64,000 nt of DNA from assembly GCF_022829295.1 (NCBI RefSeq), contig NZ_JAKSYH010000179.1, positions 59,204 through 123,203 of the forward strand, given 5' to 3'. The DNA comes from Methylobacterium sp. J-088. GTDB lineage: Bacteria; Pseudomonadota; Alphaproteobacteria; Rhizobiales; Beijerinckiaceae. Below, one piece after another: positions 42,457 to 51,433 of this stretch. The stretch's first letter is position 1. Every line of letters starts with the position of its first letter. Below the pieces are notes generated by a model. The model saw only the letters and a list, made by a program, of their open reading frames with translations. It ran no database searches and was not told where the DNA came from. Position numbers and translations under genes: made by a program.

Positions 42457-42948
42457 TCAGTGAAGTACAACGCCACCGCGGCAGGATGTCGGCGCCAAGC
42501 GCTCGGCTGCCGCATCGAGCGGATCGACGGCCGCCCGGACCGCCGCCACGAGCCGCGGTGCCGTGTCCCGCCCGGTGATCTCCGCTGCCGCCTCCTCGAG
42601 ATCCGCCCAGAGCCGTTTCCGGCCCCGGTTGATCAGGTTGACCAGCGCGCATTCATGACCGGTCACGCGGCAGCAACTCGCCGGCATGAACGACCAATCC
42701 TCCTCGCGCTCCACTCGTAGCGCACGGATGATCGCCACCACGCAGGCCACGAACCGGCACCCTTCCGCCGGCCCGAGTAGTTGTTCGGCCCCGTCGAACG
42801 CAGCATTCCAACAGGCCACATCGCTGGTCATGTAGCCGGCTGCAACGAAACGAGCCACTGCCAAGGCCAGGATCTCGGCCTCGTCGCCGCACACGTCGAC
42901 CACGCGCTGCAGCGCCGCACGGTCCGACAGGGTCTGGGGCGCGTCCAT
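42457..42948 (-). CDS. cytoplasmic protein of unknown function
   Basis: 163 aa, starting MDAPQTLSDRAALQRVVDVC. Mostly helical with six Cys scattered (VVDVCGDEA, SDVACWNAA, EGCRFVACVVAI, PASCCRVTGHECAL); the CC-x4-HEC cluster near residue 95 could hold a metal. No signal peptide. Family not recognised. Lies 67 nt upstream of the exported protein gene. Confidence 0.6.
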   Translation of the reverse strand: MDAPQTLSDRAALQRVVDVCGDEAEILALAVARFVAAGYMTSDVACWNAAFDGAEQLLGPAEGCRFVACVVAIIRALRVEREEDWSFMPASCCRVTGHECALVNLINRGRKRLWADLEEAAAEITGRDTAPRLVAAVRAAVDPLDAAAERLAPTSCRGGVVLH

Positions 42949-43355
42949 GGGCGCTTTGCCTCGCGTCGCAGCTGAAATCCGAGCGATCGCCCGATGTGAT
43001 CGTCCGATCGCCAGCCGCGGCAGTAAGCCACCGGCGCGGCCTTGATCAAGGCCCAGCTCAAAAATCAGAGCAGTTCCAAACTGTTAGTCGGAAGCGTGAC
43101 GGCTCAAAAACTTGCCAGTATTCCCTAACTATCATTGCCGAATATGCCCAGCACGGCTGTGCCGACCGGTGGTGGACTAAACGAGAGGCGTCCCTTGATG
43201 GCCAGCACCACCGTGGCCATATCGCTCTACTGCCGGCAGCGTCTCGTCCGGCGGAGCGCTGCCCCGGTGGGCTCCCTGTCGACGAGGTGCTTGGGCATTG
43301 CGGGGCGGCGGCAGGCCCCGGGGGCAGAGGCCTCGCTTTCTGGATGACGGCCGCG
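42949..43355. other. intergenic region upstream of hsp20
   Basis: About 400 bases between divergent genes, no credible gene. It holds a perfect 16-bp palindrome (43038-43053, GGCCTTGATCAAGGCC). The hsp20 promoter should be here; no convincing heat-shock sigma site is seen. Confidence 0.5.
43038..43053. promoter_or_regulatory. 16-bp perfect palindrome between divergent genes
   Basis: GGCCTTGATCAAGGCC, fully self-complementary. It contains TTGATCAA, but the half-sites are too close together for an FNR/FixK box. Candidate operator for either flanking gene. Confidence 0.35.
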
Positions 43356-43784
43356 ATGACGCGCACTTCGCCCTTCGGGCATCCGTTCCTGCTTGGGTTC
43401 GACGAGATCGAACAGGCCCTCGACCGGGTCTCCAAAGCCACCAACGATGGCTATCCACCCTACAATATCGAGCGCCTGCCTCGGACCGAGAGCGAGCCTG
43501 AAAGGCTCCGCATCACGCTCGCGGTCGCGGGTTTCACCCGCGAGCAGCTCGACGTGATGCTGGAGGACAGCCAGCTCGTGGTGCGCGGCCGGCAGGTCGA
43601 CGAGCGCGAGCGTCATTTCCTCCACCGCGGCATCGCGGCGCGGCAGTTCCAGCGCACCTTCCTCCTTGCTGACGGCATGGAGGTGCTGGGCGCGGATCTG
43701 GCCAATGGCCTGCTGTCGATTGACCTCGTTCGCCCAGAGCCGGATCGAATTGTGCGCAAGATCGATATCGGCGCGCGCGGTTGA
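43356..43784 (+). CDS. small heat-shock protein (Hsp20/alpha-crystallin)
   Basis: 142 aa. N-terminal FGHPFLLGFDEIEQALDRVS, then YPPYNIERLPRTESEPERLR opening the alpha-crystallin domain, LRITLAVAGFTREQLDVMLE and DGMEVLGADLANGLLSIDLV as its core strands. ATP-independent chaperone that holds unfolded proteins. Followed by a DUF1150 gene, the standard partner in alphaproteobacteria. ATG 43344 in frame is an alternative start. Confidence 0.92.
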   Translation: MTRTSPFGHPFLLGFDEIEQALDRVSKATNDGYPPYNIERLPRTESEPERLRITLAVAGFTREQLDVMLEDSQLVVRGRQVDERERHFLHRGIAARQFQRTFLLADGMEVLGADLANGLLSIDLVRPEPDRIVRKIDIGARG

Positions 43785-43877
43785 GATTGATCGGACGGCA
43801 GCAATCCCCACATGAGCTTGGTGCTGTCGGTGCCTTCGGGACCGGCCGCGGACGCTCTGCCAGCCAGGAGGGCATTG

Positions 43878-44162
43878 ATGACCGTTCCTAATCCGTCGCC
43901 CCTGACCCCCGCCGATCTCGATCCCGCCGACTTCCAGCCGGCCGATCTTGCGGCGCTCGGTGAGGGGCACATCGCCTACGTGCGGCCGATCCGGTCCGAC
44001 GAGGTGCGCCGCTTCTTCCCGCAGGCCCCTGAACTGACGCCCGGACTCCATCTGTTCGCGCTGCTCTCGGCGAGCGGTGCACCGATCATGCTTGCCGATT
44101 CCCGTGCTGTCGTTCTGGCCAATGCTGCCGCGCAGGATCTGCAGCCGGTCAGTCTGCACTGA
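43878..44162 (+). CDS. DUF1150 family protein
   Basis: 94 aa, CCAGGAGG upstream of ATG 43878. GEGHIAYVRPIRSDEVRRFF, then LHLFALLSASGAPIMLADSR is the family pattern. Proteins of this family are regularly encoded directly after hsp20 genes in alphaproteobacteria, so the pair is probably stress-induced together. Molecular role unknown. Confidence 0.9.
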   Translation: MTVPNPSPLTPADLDPADFQPADLAALGEGHIAYVRPIRSDEVRRFFPQAPELTPGLHLFALLSASGAPIMLADSRAVVLANAAAQDLQPVSLH

Positions 44163-44182
44163 ACCAAGCGGGCTCCGGCCCG

Positions 44183-44941
44183 TCAGGTTATCTCGGCCAC
44201 CGCCGCCACGAGCCGTGCGATATCCTGCGGTCGCGACAGGCGGTGGTCACCATCCGCGATCAGCGTCATCACCGTACCTTCGGCCGGCAGGCGGCCGAGG
44301 ATCTTGAGGGCGTGGGCATACGGTACATCTGTGTCGCGCATGCCCTGAAGGATATGGATCGGGCACGCCGGATCGATGGGGCTCCCAAGCATGCAGTTCC
44401 GGCGACCATCCTCGATCAGCTTCAGAGTGAGCGGGTCCGGTTCGGGCGCATAGTGGCTGGGTCTGCGCAGGACACCGTCGCGCATCAGCATGGCGCGCCC
44501 CGCCTCGGTGAGGCGTTCCCAGATCAAATCTTCGGTGAAGTCCAGAGCCGGGGCGATGAGCACGAGGCCCGCATTTGGCGCGCCACCCGCTGCCCGGTCG
44601 CGGGCTGCAAGGCAGGCGATCCAGCCGCCCATCGAGGAGCCGACCAGGATCGGAGGCTCGCCGATATGGGTACCCAACACGGCCTGCGCGTCCTCCAGCC
44701 AGGAACTGATCGTGCAATCCGTGAACGTGCCGCTCGACTCGCCGTGGGCTGCATAATCGAACCGGACGAAGGCGCGCCCTGCTTGAGCAGCCCATTGATC
44801 GAGGGCGGTTGCCTTCGTGGCCTTCATGTCCGAGCGGAAACCGCCCAGCCATACCACCGGCGGCCCCGAGCCGGGTCGCGCGCGCACTGCGATACGACGC
44901 TGCGTGTCGCCGGTGCCGACTGTGAGGAAGCTTGGCTCCAT
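44183..44941 (-). CDS. alpha/beta hydrolase
   Basis: 252 aa. PPVVWLGGFRSDMKATKATA, RFDYAAHGESSGTF, nucleophile elbow ILVGSSMGGWIACLAA (Ser), acid in GMRDTDVPYAHAL and His in ADGDHRLSRPQDI. Complete triad; similar to palmitoyl-thioesterase/esterase-like hydrolases (ABHD10 type). ATG 44941 has AGGA 8 nt upstream; ATG 44950 is an alternative. Convergent with the DUF1150 gene. Confidence 0.88.
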   Translation of the reverse strand: MEPSFLTVGTGDTQRRIAVRARPGSGPPVVWLGGFRSDMKATKATALDQWAAQAGRAFVRFDYAAHGESSGTFTDCTISSWLEDAQAVLGTHIGEPPILVGSSMGGWIACLAARDRAAGGAPNAGLVLIAPALDFTEDLIWERLTEAGRAMLMRDGVLRRPSHYAPEPDPLTLKLIEDGRRNCMLGSPIDPACPIHILQGMRDTDVPYAHALKILGRLPAEGTVMTLIADGDHRLSRPQDIARLVAAVAEIT

Positions 44942-45057
44942 ATCGGGCATCCTGATCTTCGATATCCCCATCCAAGCGTGAAGAAACACCGTCCTTGATA
45001 CGGTTCGCTTCAACATCCGTTTACCGGACCGTAAAGCGCGGCTGTGATGCTGAAGCA

Positions 45058-46344
45058 ATGGCAGCGAGCATTTGGCAGATACCGGCGGGCGGCATGCGCG
45101 TCCTGGCCGAGGGACCGCGGACGGGCGCCGAGTCGCGCGGCCTGACGGGCTTTCCCAGCGAAGTGGGTGTCCTGGCGGGCGCTCGGATCCTCCAGATCAT
45201 CCCCGAACTCGAAGCCGGCGGCGCCGAGCGCACGACGGTCGATGTCGCGGGCGCCCTGGCGTCCGTCGGGGCGCGTGCCCTGGTGGCGACCGAGGGCGGG
45301 CGTCTGGTCGGCGAGCTACAGGCGAAGGGCGGCCACTGGCTCCGATTCCCAGCGGCCTCGAAGAACCCGGCGGCGATGGCGGTCAACGTCGTGCGGCTCA
45401 TGATGCTCTGCCGCCGCGAGGGCGTGCAACTCATCCATGCCCGCTCGCGCGCGCCGGCCTGGGTGGCGCTTGCTGCCGCGCGCCGGCTCGGCCTGCCGTT
45501 CGTCACGACCTATCACGGCAGCTATTCCGGCCGGACCAGCGTGAAGGTGCTCTACAATTCCGTCATGGCCCGCGGGGACGTGGTGATCGCCAACTCGCGC
45601 TACACGGCCGATCTCATTACGCGGATGCATGCTGAGCAGGCCGGAGACCGGGTGCGGGTGATCCACCGGGGTACCGACCTCGCCGTTTTCAACCCTGTGG
45701 CAGTCGGTGCCGGCCGGGTCGAGGCCCTGCGCCGAGCCTGGAACGTTGCGCCCCACGAGCGGGTGATTCTGCTGGCGGCCCGCCTCACCGCCTGGAAGGG
45801 GCATCGCGTGCTGATCGAGGCGGCCGCGCAGATGCGCGACCGGGGCGTGCCGGATATCGCTGTCGTGCTGGCCGGCGATGCCCAGGGCCGAACCTCCTAC
45901 GAGGGCGAACTCGACGCGCTGATTGCGGCCAGGAATCTCGGTGCCGTCGTCCGCCGGGTCGGGCATTGTACCGACATGCCGGCGGCCTTCCGGGCCGCCT
46001 CCGTGGTGGCCGTGCCGTCGATCGAGCCCGAGGCGTTCGGGCGGTCGGCCGTCGAAGCGCAGGCGCTCGGGACACCGGTGGTCGTCTCGGATCTCGGGGC
46101 TGTCCCCGAGACCGTTCTGGCACCGCCGGATGTCCCGGCCGGACAGCGCACCGGCTGGCGCGTCCCACCGGGCGATGCCGCCGCTCTCGCGTCGGCGCTG
46201 ACTGAAGCCCTCTCGCTCGGCGCGAGTGCCCGGGACGCCATGGCGCGCAGAGCGCGGACCCATGTGGAGACCCACTTCTCCTTGGATCGCATGGTGGGAG
46301 ACACCCTCGCGGTTTATGCCGAATTGCGCGGGGGAGCCCGTTAA
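45058..46344 (+). CDS. glycosyltransferase family 4
   Basis: 428 aa. GT-B fold: N-terminal domain RILQIIPELEAGGAERTTVD and LIHARSRAPAWVALAAARRL; C-terminal nucleotide-sugar domain VILLAARLTAWKGHRVLIEA and VPSIEPEAFGRSAVEAQALG with the E-x7-E motif. Cytoplasmic or membrane-peripheral retaining enzyme, most similar in motifs to lipopolysaccharide/exopolysaccharide transferases. No other polysaccharide gene is adjacent. An upstream start at 44995 is possible. Confidence 0.88.
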   Translation: MAASIWQIPAGGMRVLAEGPRTGAESRGLTGFPSEVGVLAGARILQIIPELEAGGAERTTVDVAGALASVGARALVATEGGRLVGELQAKGGHWLRFPAASKNPAAMAVNVVRLMMLCRREGVQLIHARSRAPAWVALAAARRLGLPFVTTYHGSYSGRTSVKVLYNSVMARGDVVIANSRYTADLITRMHAEQAGDRVRVIHRGTDLAVFNPVAVGAGRVEALRRAWNVAPHERVILLAARLTAWKGHRVLIEAAAQMRDRGVPDIAVVLAGDAQGRTSYEGELDALIAARNLGAVVRRVGHCTDMPAAFRAASVVAVPSIEPEAFGRSAVEAQALGTPVVVSDLGAVPETVLAPPDVPAGQRTGWRVPPGDAAALASALTEALSLGASARDAMARRARTHVETHFSLDRMVGDTLAVYAELRGGAR

Positions 46345-46543
46345 TCAAAGCCCGGTTTGGGGGCACGGATGACGCGCGGCATCGGCTCTTTATTTTCAGT
46401 CCGCGCCTCGGTCAGCCGTTGACTCTGGCCGCGCTTCCCCCAACGTAGTATGTCCGGAAGAGACCGGAGCGGCCGGCGGCCAGGTAATCCTTCAGGGGAT
46501 TGTCGGGTCCGCCATTTCGTCGTTGCAGCAGGAGACCAAAGCC

Positions 46544-47086
46544 ATTCGTAGACCGATGAGAGCCATGCCGGCCCCGCAGAAGGACGGGCCGCGCGCCAAC
46601 CGCGACATTCGCGGTGTGCGAGAGGTGCAGCTGATCGACGATACCGGCCAGAACCGCGGTGTCGTTGCCTTCTTCGACGCGCTGACTCTTGCCGAGGAAG
46701 CCGGCCTCGATCTCGTGGAGATCGCGCCAAATTCCGTGCCGCCCGTCTGCAAGCTGCTCGATTACGGGCGCTTCCGCTTCAACGAGCAGAAGAAGCAGAA
46801 CGAGGCCCGCAAGAGGCAGAAGACAGTCGAGGTCAAGGAGATCAAGCTCCGCCCCGGCATCGACAAGCACGACTACGACACCAAGATGAAGTCGGTTCAC
46901 CGCTTCTTCGAGGAGGGCGACAAGGTCAAGGTGACCCTGCGCTTCCGTGGCCGTGAGATGGCTCACCAGGATATCGGCCTGCGCCTCCTGGAGCGTGTGA
47001 AGCACGAGACGGCCGAGATTGCCAAGGTCGAGAGCGAGCCGATGCTCGAAGGTCGGCAGATGATCATGATTCTGGCCCCGCGCTGA
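46544..47086 (+). CDS. infC: translation initiation factor IF-3
   Basis: 180 aa starting at ATT 46544. N-terminal domain GPRANRDIRGVREVQLIDDT and VPPVCKLLDYGRFRFNEQKK; C-terminal domain EIKLRPGIDKHDYDTKMKSV and VKVTLRFRGREMAHQDIGLR. The protein then reads (M)RRPMRAMPAPQKDGP, the usual start of alphaproteobacterial IF-3. GGAG lies 9 nt before the ATT. In E. coli infC also starts at AUU, which lets IF-3 repress its own synthesis. In-frame ATGs at 46556 and 46565, or a TTG at 46523, are alternatives. Here infC is separated from rpmI-rplT. Confidence 0.93.
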   Translation: MRRPMRAMPAPQKDGPRANRDIRGVREVQLIDDTGQNRGVVAFFDALTLAEEAGLDLVEIAPNSVPPVCKLLDYGRFRFNEQKKQNEARKRQKTVEVKEIKLRPGIDKHDYDTKMKSVHRFFEEGDKVKVTLRFRGREMAHQDIGLRLLERVKHETAEIAKVESEPMLEGRQMIMILAPR

Positions 47087-47247
47087 TCGAGCCGCGGCCC
47101 TGCTCGTCATGATCCTGATTCGCGGCCTGGGACGGTTTGGTCCCAGCGCTGTTGATCGTCCGCGCTCCGTTTCGGCGTCCGACCGGACATGGAACACCCG
47201 CCGGATCGGTGCTTCCGCCGGCCGCCGGGACGGCCTATGGCCTGCGC

Positions 47248-48033
47248 ATGGCCCTCGCTCCCGATGAGATCGAACGCTACGCCCGCCACCTCGTCCTTGC
47301 CGAGGTCGGTGGTCCCGGTCAGGCGCGCCTGAAGGCGGCTCGGGTGCTGGTCATCGGGGCGGGAGGCCTAGGCGCCCCGCTGATCCAGTATCTCGCCGCC
47401 GCCGGGATCGGCACGATCGGTATCGTCGATGACGACGTGGTCGCCCTCTCAAATCTTCAGCGGCAGGTGATCCACGGTACGCCGGACCTGGGTCGTCCGA
47501 AGGTCGAGAGCGCCGCCGATGCCGTGGCCCGCCTCAACCCGCATGTGGCCGTAAGCCCCCATCCGGCCCGGATCACACCCGACAACGCGGTCGACCTGAT
47601 CCGCGGCTATGACCTCGTGGCGGATGGGTCCGACAATTTCGCCACCCGATACGCCGTCTCGGATGCCTGTTTCCATGCGGGCCGGCCGCTGGTGACGGCA
47701 GCTCTAGGCCGGTTCGACGGCACGCTCACGACGATCCGGGCGCACGAGACCGGCCCGGACGGGAACCCGAATCCAACCTATCGCTGCCTGTTCCCGAACC
47801 CGCCGCCCCCCGGCAGCGTGCCCGCCTGCGCGGAGGCAGGCGTTCTCGGAGCGCTGGCAGGCGTGATGGGTTCGCTGATGGCCATGGAGGTCATCCGCGC
47901 GGTGGCGGATTTCGGCGAGCCCCTGGTCGGGCGCCTGCTGATGGTCGATGCCCGCGCGATGCGGTTCGAGACGCTGCATTATGCGTGGGATCCGGACAAT
48001 CCGCTCAGCGGCAGCGGGACGTCAGCCGAATAG
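47248..48033 (+). CDS. MoeB/ThiF/HesA-type adenylyltransferase
   Basis: 261 aa. ATP site RVLVIGAGGLGAPLIQYLAA, GIGTIGIVDDDVVALSNLQR with Q and the Asp, Arg in SNLQRQVIHGTPDLGR, and DGSDNFATRYAVSDACFHAG. It activates the C-terminus of a ubiquitin-like sulfur carrier (MoaD or ThiS). The two C-x2-C zinc pairs of E. coli MoeB are not evident, and there is no C-terminal rhodanese domain, so MoeB versus ThiF cannot be settled. Start ATG 47248. The 3' end overlaps the convergent SEC-C gene by 12 nt. Confidence 0.9.
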   Translation: MALAPDEIERYARHLVLAEVGGPGQARLKAARVLVIGAGGLGAPLIQYLAAAGIGTIGIVDDDVVALSNLQRQVIHGTPDLGRPKVESAADAVARLNPHVAVSPHPARITPDNAVDLIRGYDLVADGSDNFATRYAVSDACFHAGRPLVTAALGRFDGTLTTIRAHETGPDGNPNPTYRCLFPNPPPPGSVPACAEAGVLGALAGVMGSLMAMEVIRAVADFGEPLVGRLLMVDARAMRFETLHYAWDPDNPLSGSGTSAE

Positions 48034-48903
48034 GGGCCCGGGGGGCATCCAGGGCCCTTCGGCCTGCTCCTTGCCGAGGCAGCATTTCTTGAACTTCTTG
48101 CCCGAGCCGCAGGGGCAGGGATCGTTGCGCCCGACATCCTTGAACGGATTGCGCTGCGGCTCGCCGGCACCTTCCACGGTCCAGTCGAGGGCGTCGATCG
48201 CATCGTCCAAGTAACCGTACTGATAGGGGCCGAGCCGCTCCCGGTCGTGGGGCTTCGCCTCGGCCTTGCGCAGGGCCTCCTTGAACCACTCGGCGTCGCT
48301 AACCTCGTCGGTGATGCGCCCGTCGGCGCGGGCCGCGGCAACCCGGGGGGCGAGGTCCCGGAAGCCGAGATGCGCGATCGTCTCCTCCCAGCCGGTCCAG
48401 GCTGGAGCCTCCTCGACGGCGGCCTGCGCGTCGTCGAAGCGGACGAGGAGGTCGTGCATCGCGGCGCGGTCGATGCGGCCCTCCAGGGTGAGGAAGGTGC
48501 AGGCGCAGAGCAGCGCCATACGGGCGAAATCGTCGACGGTGCTGTCGAGGATCAGGCGGAACAGCGGCTGCGGATCGCCATCGAATAGGCTCGCCAGCAC
48601 CTTGGCCAGGGTCGCGGTCAGCGCATCGCCCAGCACGGCATCGAGGCTCTCCTCGTCCTGCCGCAGGAGACGCAGAAGGGGCGCGAGGGCCCGCGTGTCC
48701 CGGGCCTGGGCCATGACGTGCAGGCCCCAGAACAGGAGGTTGGCCTCCTCCGGGGTCAGCTCGCGCTCGTCTGCCGCCTTCTCGAGCAGCGGCAGCGTCG
48801 CCTCGGCGATCGCGGCTGGATGCTTCACGGCCTCGCGCAGAGCCGCGGTCGGCCGGCGCTCGGCCGCCGTCAGATCCGCGATGAGCAGGGCGGTCCGGTC
48901 CAT
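48022..48903 (-). CDS. DUF1186-like protein with C-terminal SEC-C zinc motif
   Basis: 293 aa. Helical body (residues 1-240), with LTPEEANLLFWGLHVMAQAR and LCACTFLTLEGRIDRAAMHD, ending in NPFKDVGRNDPCPCGSGKKF then KKCC, the SEC-C zinc motif also found at the C-terminus of SecA. The motif binds zinc and may mediate ribosome or SecB-type interactions. Lies 10 nt downstream of pheT, possibly co-transcribed. Confidence 0.85.
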   Translation of the reverse strand: MDRTALLIADLTAAERRPTAALREAVKHPAAIAEATLPLLEKAADERELTPEEANLLFWGLHVMAQARDTRALAPLLRLLRQDEESLDAVLGDALTATLAKVLASLFDGDPQPLFRLILDSTVDDFARMALLCACTFLTLEGRIDRAAMHDLLVRFDDAQAAVEEAPAWTGWEETIAHLGFRDLAPRVAAARADGRITDEVSDAEWFKEALRKAEAKPHDRERLGPYQYGYLDDAIDALDWTVEGAGEPQRNPFKDVGRNDPCPCGSGKKFKKCCLGKEQAEGPWMPPGPLFG

Positions 48904-48913
48904 GCGGTTCCCC

Positions 48914-51334
48914 TCAGGCGCGCAGCGTCGCGCCGGTCCGGCGCATAACTTCGGCGACGATTTTGGCGCTCACGGCCTCGATCTCGGCATCGGTCAGCGT
49001 GCGGTCCACCGGCTGCAGCCGCACTGCGATCGCCACCGACTTCGCGCCCTCCGGCACGCCTGGGCCCTCGTAGAGATCGAACACATCGACCGCCGTGACC
49101 AGCTTGCGCTCAGCGTTCTGGGCCGCCTTGACGAGGTCGCCGGCCGGCACGTCGCGGCCGACCACGAAAGCGAAGTCGCGCGACAGGGGCTGGAATTCGG
49201 CGAGCACGAGCGCCGGCTTGGCCTTGGTCGGCTTCTGCTTGGGGAGCGGCAGCGCGTCGAGCACGATCTCGAAGGCGACGAGGCTGCCCTTGAGATCGAG
49301 GGCCTGAAGCGTCCGCGGGTGCACCTCGCCGAACCAGCCGATCTCGGTTTTTGGCCCAAACCGCAGCGTCCCCGAGCGGCCGGGATGCAGCCAGGACGGT
49401 CCGCCGGCCGTCACCTGAAGCCCACCCGTCGGCACGCCGAGGCTGCCAAGCAGCGCCAGGGCGTCGGACTTGGCGTCGAACGCGTCTACAGTCTCGGTCG
49501 CGCCATCCCAATGGCGCCCGGCTCCCGACAGGGTCGCGCTGCCCCGGCGGATCGCCGCCGCGCGGATCGTCTGGCCCTCCGGCTCGTCGGAGGCGAAGCA
49601 CTGGCCGACCTCGAACAGGGCGGCATCCGGGTAGCCGCGGTCCGCGTTGCGCTGCGCCACGCGCAGCAGGCCAGGCACGAGGCTTGGGCGCATGTCCGAC
49701 AGGTCGGAGGCGATCGGATTGGCTAGGGCAAGGTCGGCGCCGCCGCCGCCGAACAGCACGGCATCGTCATGCGACACGAAGGACCACGTCACCGCCTCCA
49801 ACAGGCCGCGGCTCGCCAGGGCGCGCTTGGCAGTCCGCGTGCGTTTCTGCATCACCGTGAGCAGCGCACCGCCGATGCCGGCCAGACGCGGCAGGGGCGT
49901 CGCCACGATTCGGTCGAGGCCGGCGATACGCACGATCTCCTCCACGAGGTCGGCTTTGCCCTCCACGTCGGGCCGCCAGGACGGGGTGTGGACCTGCACC
50001 CGCTCGCCGGTGTCGGAGACGTGGAAGCCGAGCGTCTCCAGGATTCGCTGCATCTCGCCGGGCTGGACGTCGAGGCCGGCGAGGCGGCGAACCTCGGTCC
50101 AGGGGAAGTCGATGATCCGCTCGAATTCGGGCGGTTCGCCGGCGATCTGTGCTACGCTCGGCGTGCCGCCGCAGAGGTCGACCACGAGGCGAGTTGCGAG
50201 ATCGAGTCCCGGGAGCGCGAAGGCCGGATCGACGCCGCGCTCGAAGCGGTAGCGGGCATCGGTGATGATGCCGAGGCGCCGGCCCGATTGCGCGATGTTG
50301 GTCGGATCCCACAGGGCCGATTCGATCAGCACGTCCGTGGTGGTCTCATCGCAGCCCGACGCTTGGCCGCCCATGATGCCGGCGATGGATTCGACGCCGT
50401 TCCCGTCGGCGATCACCACGGTATCGCCGGAGAGCGTGTGAGTGCGGCCGTCGAGGGCGAGCAGGCTCTCGCCGTCCTGCGCCCGGCGGACAACGAGCCT
50501 GTCGGAGACCTTGGCGGCGTCGAACACATGCAGCGGGCGGCCGCGGTCGAAGGTGACGTAGTTGGTGATGTCGACCAGCGCGTTGATCGGGCGCAACCCG
50601 ATGGCCCGCAGCCGGGCTTGCATCCAGGCCGGGGAGGGGCCGTTCCTGACGCCGCGCACCAGCCGCAGGGCGAAGAGTGGGCAGAGGTGCCGGTCGCCCG
50701 CATCGAAGGCCACTTCGACGCCGACTTGGCAGGGGCCCTCGCCGGGCACGACCGGCAGGGCCTCGCGCTTCAGCGTGCCGATGCCGGCGGCGGCGAGATC
50801 GCGGGCGATGCCGTGGACCGAGGTGCAATCCGGGCGGTTGGGCGTCAGGTTGATCTCGATGACCGGATCGTCGAGTCCGGCATAGAGCGCGTAGGACTGG
50901 CCGATCGGAGCCTCGGCCGGGAGTTCGAGGATGCCGTCATGGTCCTCGCCGAGGCCGAGTTCGGCGCCCGAGCAAAGCATGCCGTGGCTCTCGACGCCGC
51001 GGATCGTGCCGACCGACAGGGTGATGTTCTTGCCCGGGACGTAGGTGCCAGGCGGCGCGAAGACCGACACGAGGCCGGCGCGGGCGTTCGGCGCTCCGCA
51101 GACGACCTGCGTCGGCGCGCCGGCCCCGGTCTCGACGGTGCAGACCCGCAGCCGGTCGGCGTTCGGATGCTGCTCGGCCGTCAGGATCTTGGCGACCACG
51201 TAGGGCTTGAGCGCAGCGGCCTTGTCCTCGACGCCCTCCACCTCCAGGCCGATCCGCGTCAGCGTCTCGGCGATGGTGTCGAGGGAGGCCTCGGTGTCGA
51301 GGTGGTCCTTGAGCCAGGAGAGGGTGAATTTCAT
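48914..51334 (-). CDS. pheT: phenylalanyl-tRNA synthetase beta subunit
   Basis: 806 aa, normal length. N-terminal FTLSWLKDHLDTEASLDTIA and EMAP-like tRNA-binding domain (CTVETGAGAPTQVVCGAPNA), B3/B4 editing domain (IEINLTPNRPDCTSVHGIAR), B5 (GRPLHVFDAAKV region) and a C-terminal anticodon-binding ferredoxin fold (EFQPLSRDFAFVVGRDVPAG). Forms the alpha2-beta2 enzyme with PheS, encoded 99 nt upstream. Confidence 0.96.
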   Translation of the reverse strand: MKFTLSWLKDHLDTEASLDTIAETLTRIGLEVEGVEDKAAALKPYVVAKILTAEQHPNADRLRVCTVETGAGAPTQVVCGAPNARAGLVSVFAPPGTYVPGKNITLSVGTIRGVESHGMLCSGAELGLGEDHDGILELPAEAPIGQSYALYAGLDDPVIEINLTPNRPDCTSVHGIARDLAAAGIGTLKREALPVVPGEGPCQVGVEVAFDAGDRHLCPLFALRLVRGVRNGPSPAWMQARLRAIGLRPINALVDITNYVTFDRGRPLHVFDAAKVSDRLVVRRAQDGESLLALDGRTHTLSGDTVVIADGNGVESIAGIMGGQASGCDETTTDVLIESALWDPTNIAQSGRRLGIITDARYRFERGVDPAFALPGLDLATRLVVDLCGGTPSVAQIAGEPPEFERIIDFPWTEVRRLAGLDVQPGEMQRILETLGFHVSDTGERVQVHTPSWRPDVEGKADLVEEIVRIAGLDRIVATPLPRLAGIGGALLTVMQKRTRTAKRALASRGLLEAVTWSFVSHDDAVLFGGGGADLALANPIASDLSDMRPSLVPGLLRVAQRNADRGYPDAALFEVGQCFASDEPEGQTIRAAAIRRGSATLSGAGRHWDGATETVDAFDAKSDALALLGSLGVPTGGLQVTAGGPSWLHPGRSGTLRFGPKTEIGWFGEVHPRTLQALDLKGSLVAFEIVLDALPLPKQKPTKAKPALVLAEFQPLSRDFAFVVGRDVPAGDLVKAAQNAERKLVTAVDVFDLYEGPGVPEGAKSVAIAVRLQPVDRTLTDAEIEAVSAKIVAEVMRRTGATLRA

Positions 51335-51433
51335 GATGGACCTTCGAGAGCCTGATGTCGGCTCGACCGTCGGAGGAACAGGATTGCGGGGCCATCACCG
51401 GGGCCGGAGGGGCGCGGGTGGAGCCGGGGCGAC

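Noticed and set aside
43038..43053. FNR/FixK box in front of hsp20
   Set aside because: TTGATCAA lacks the four-base spacer between half-sites; kept only as a generic palindrome.
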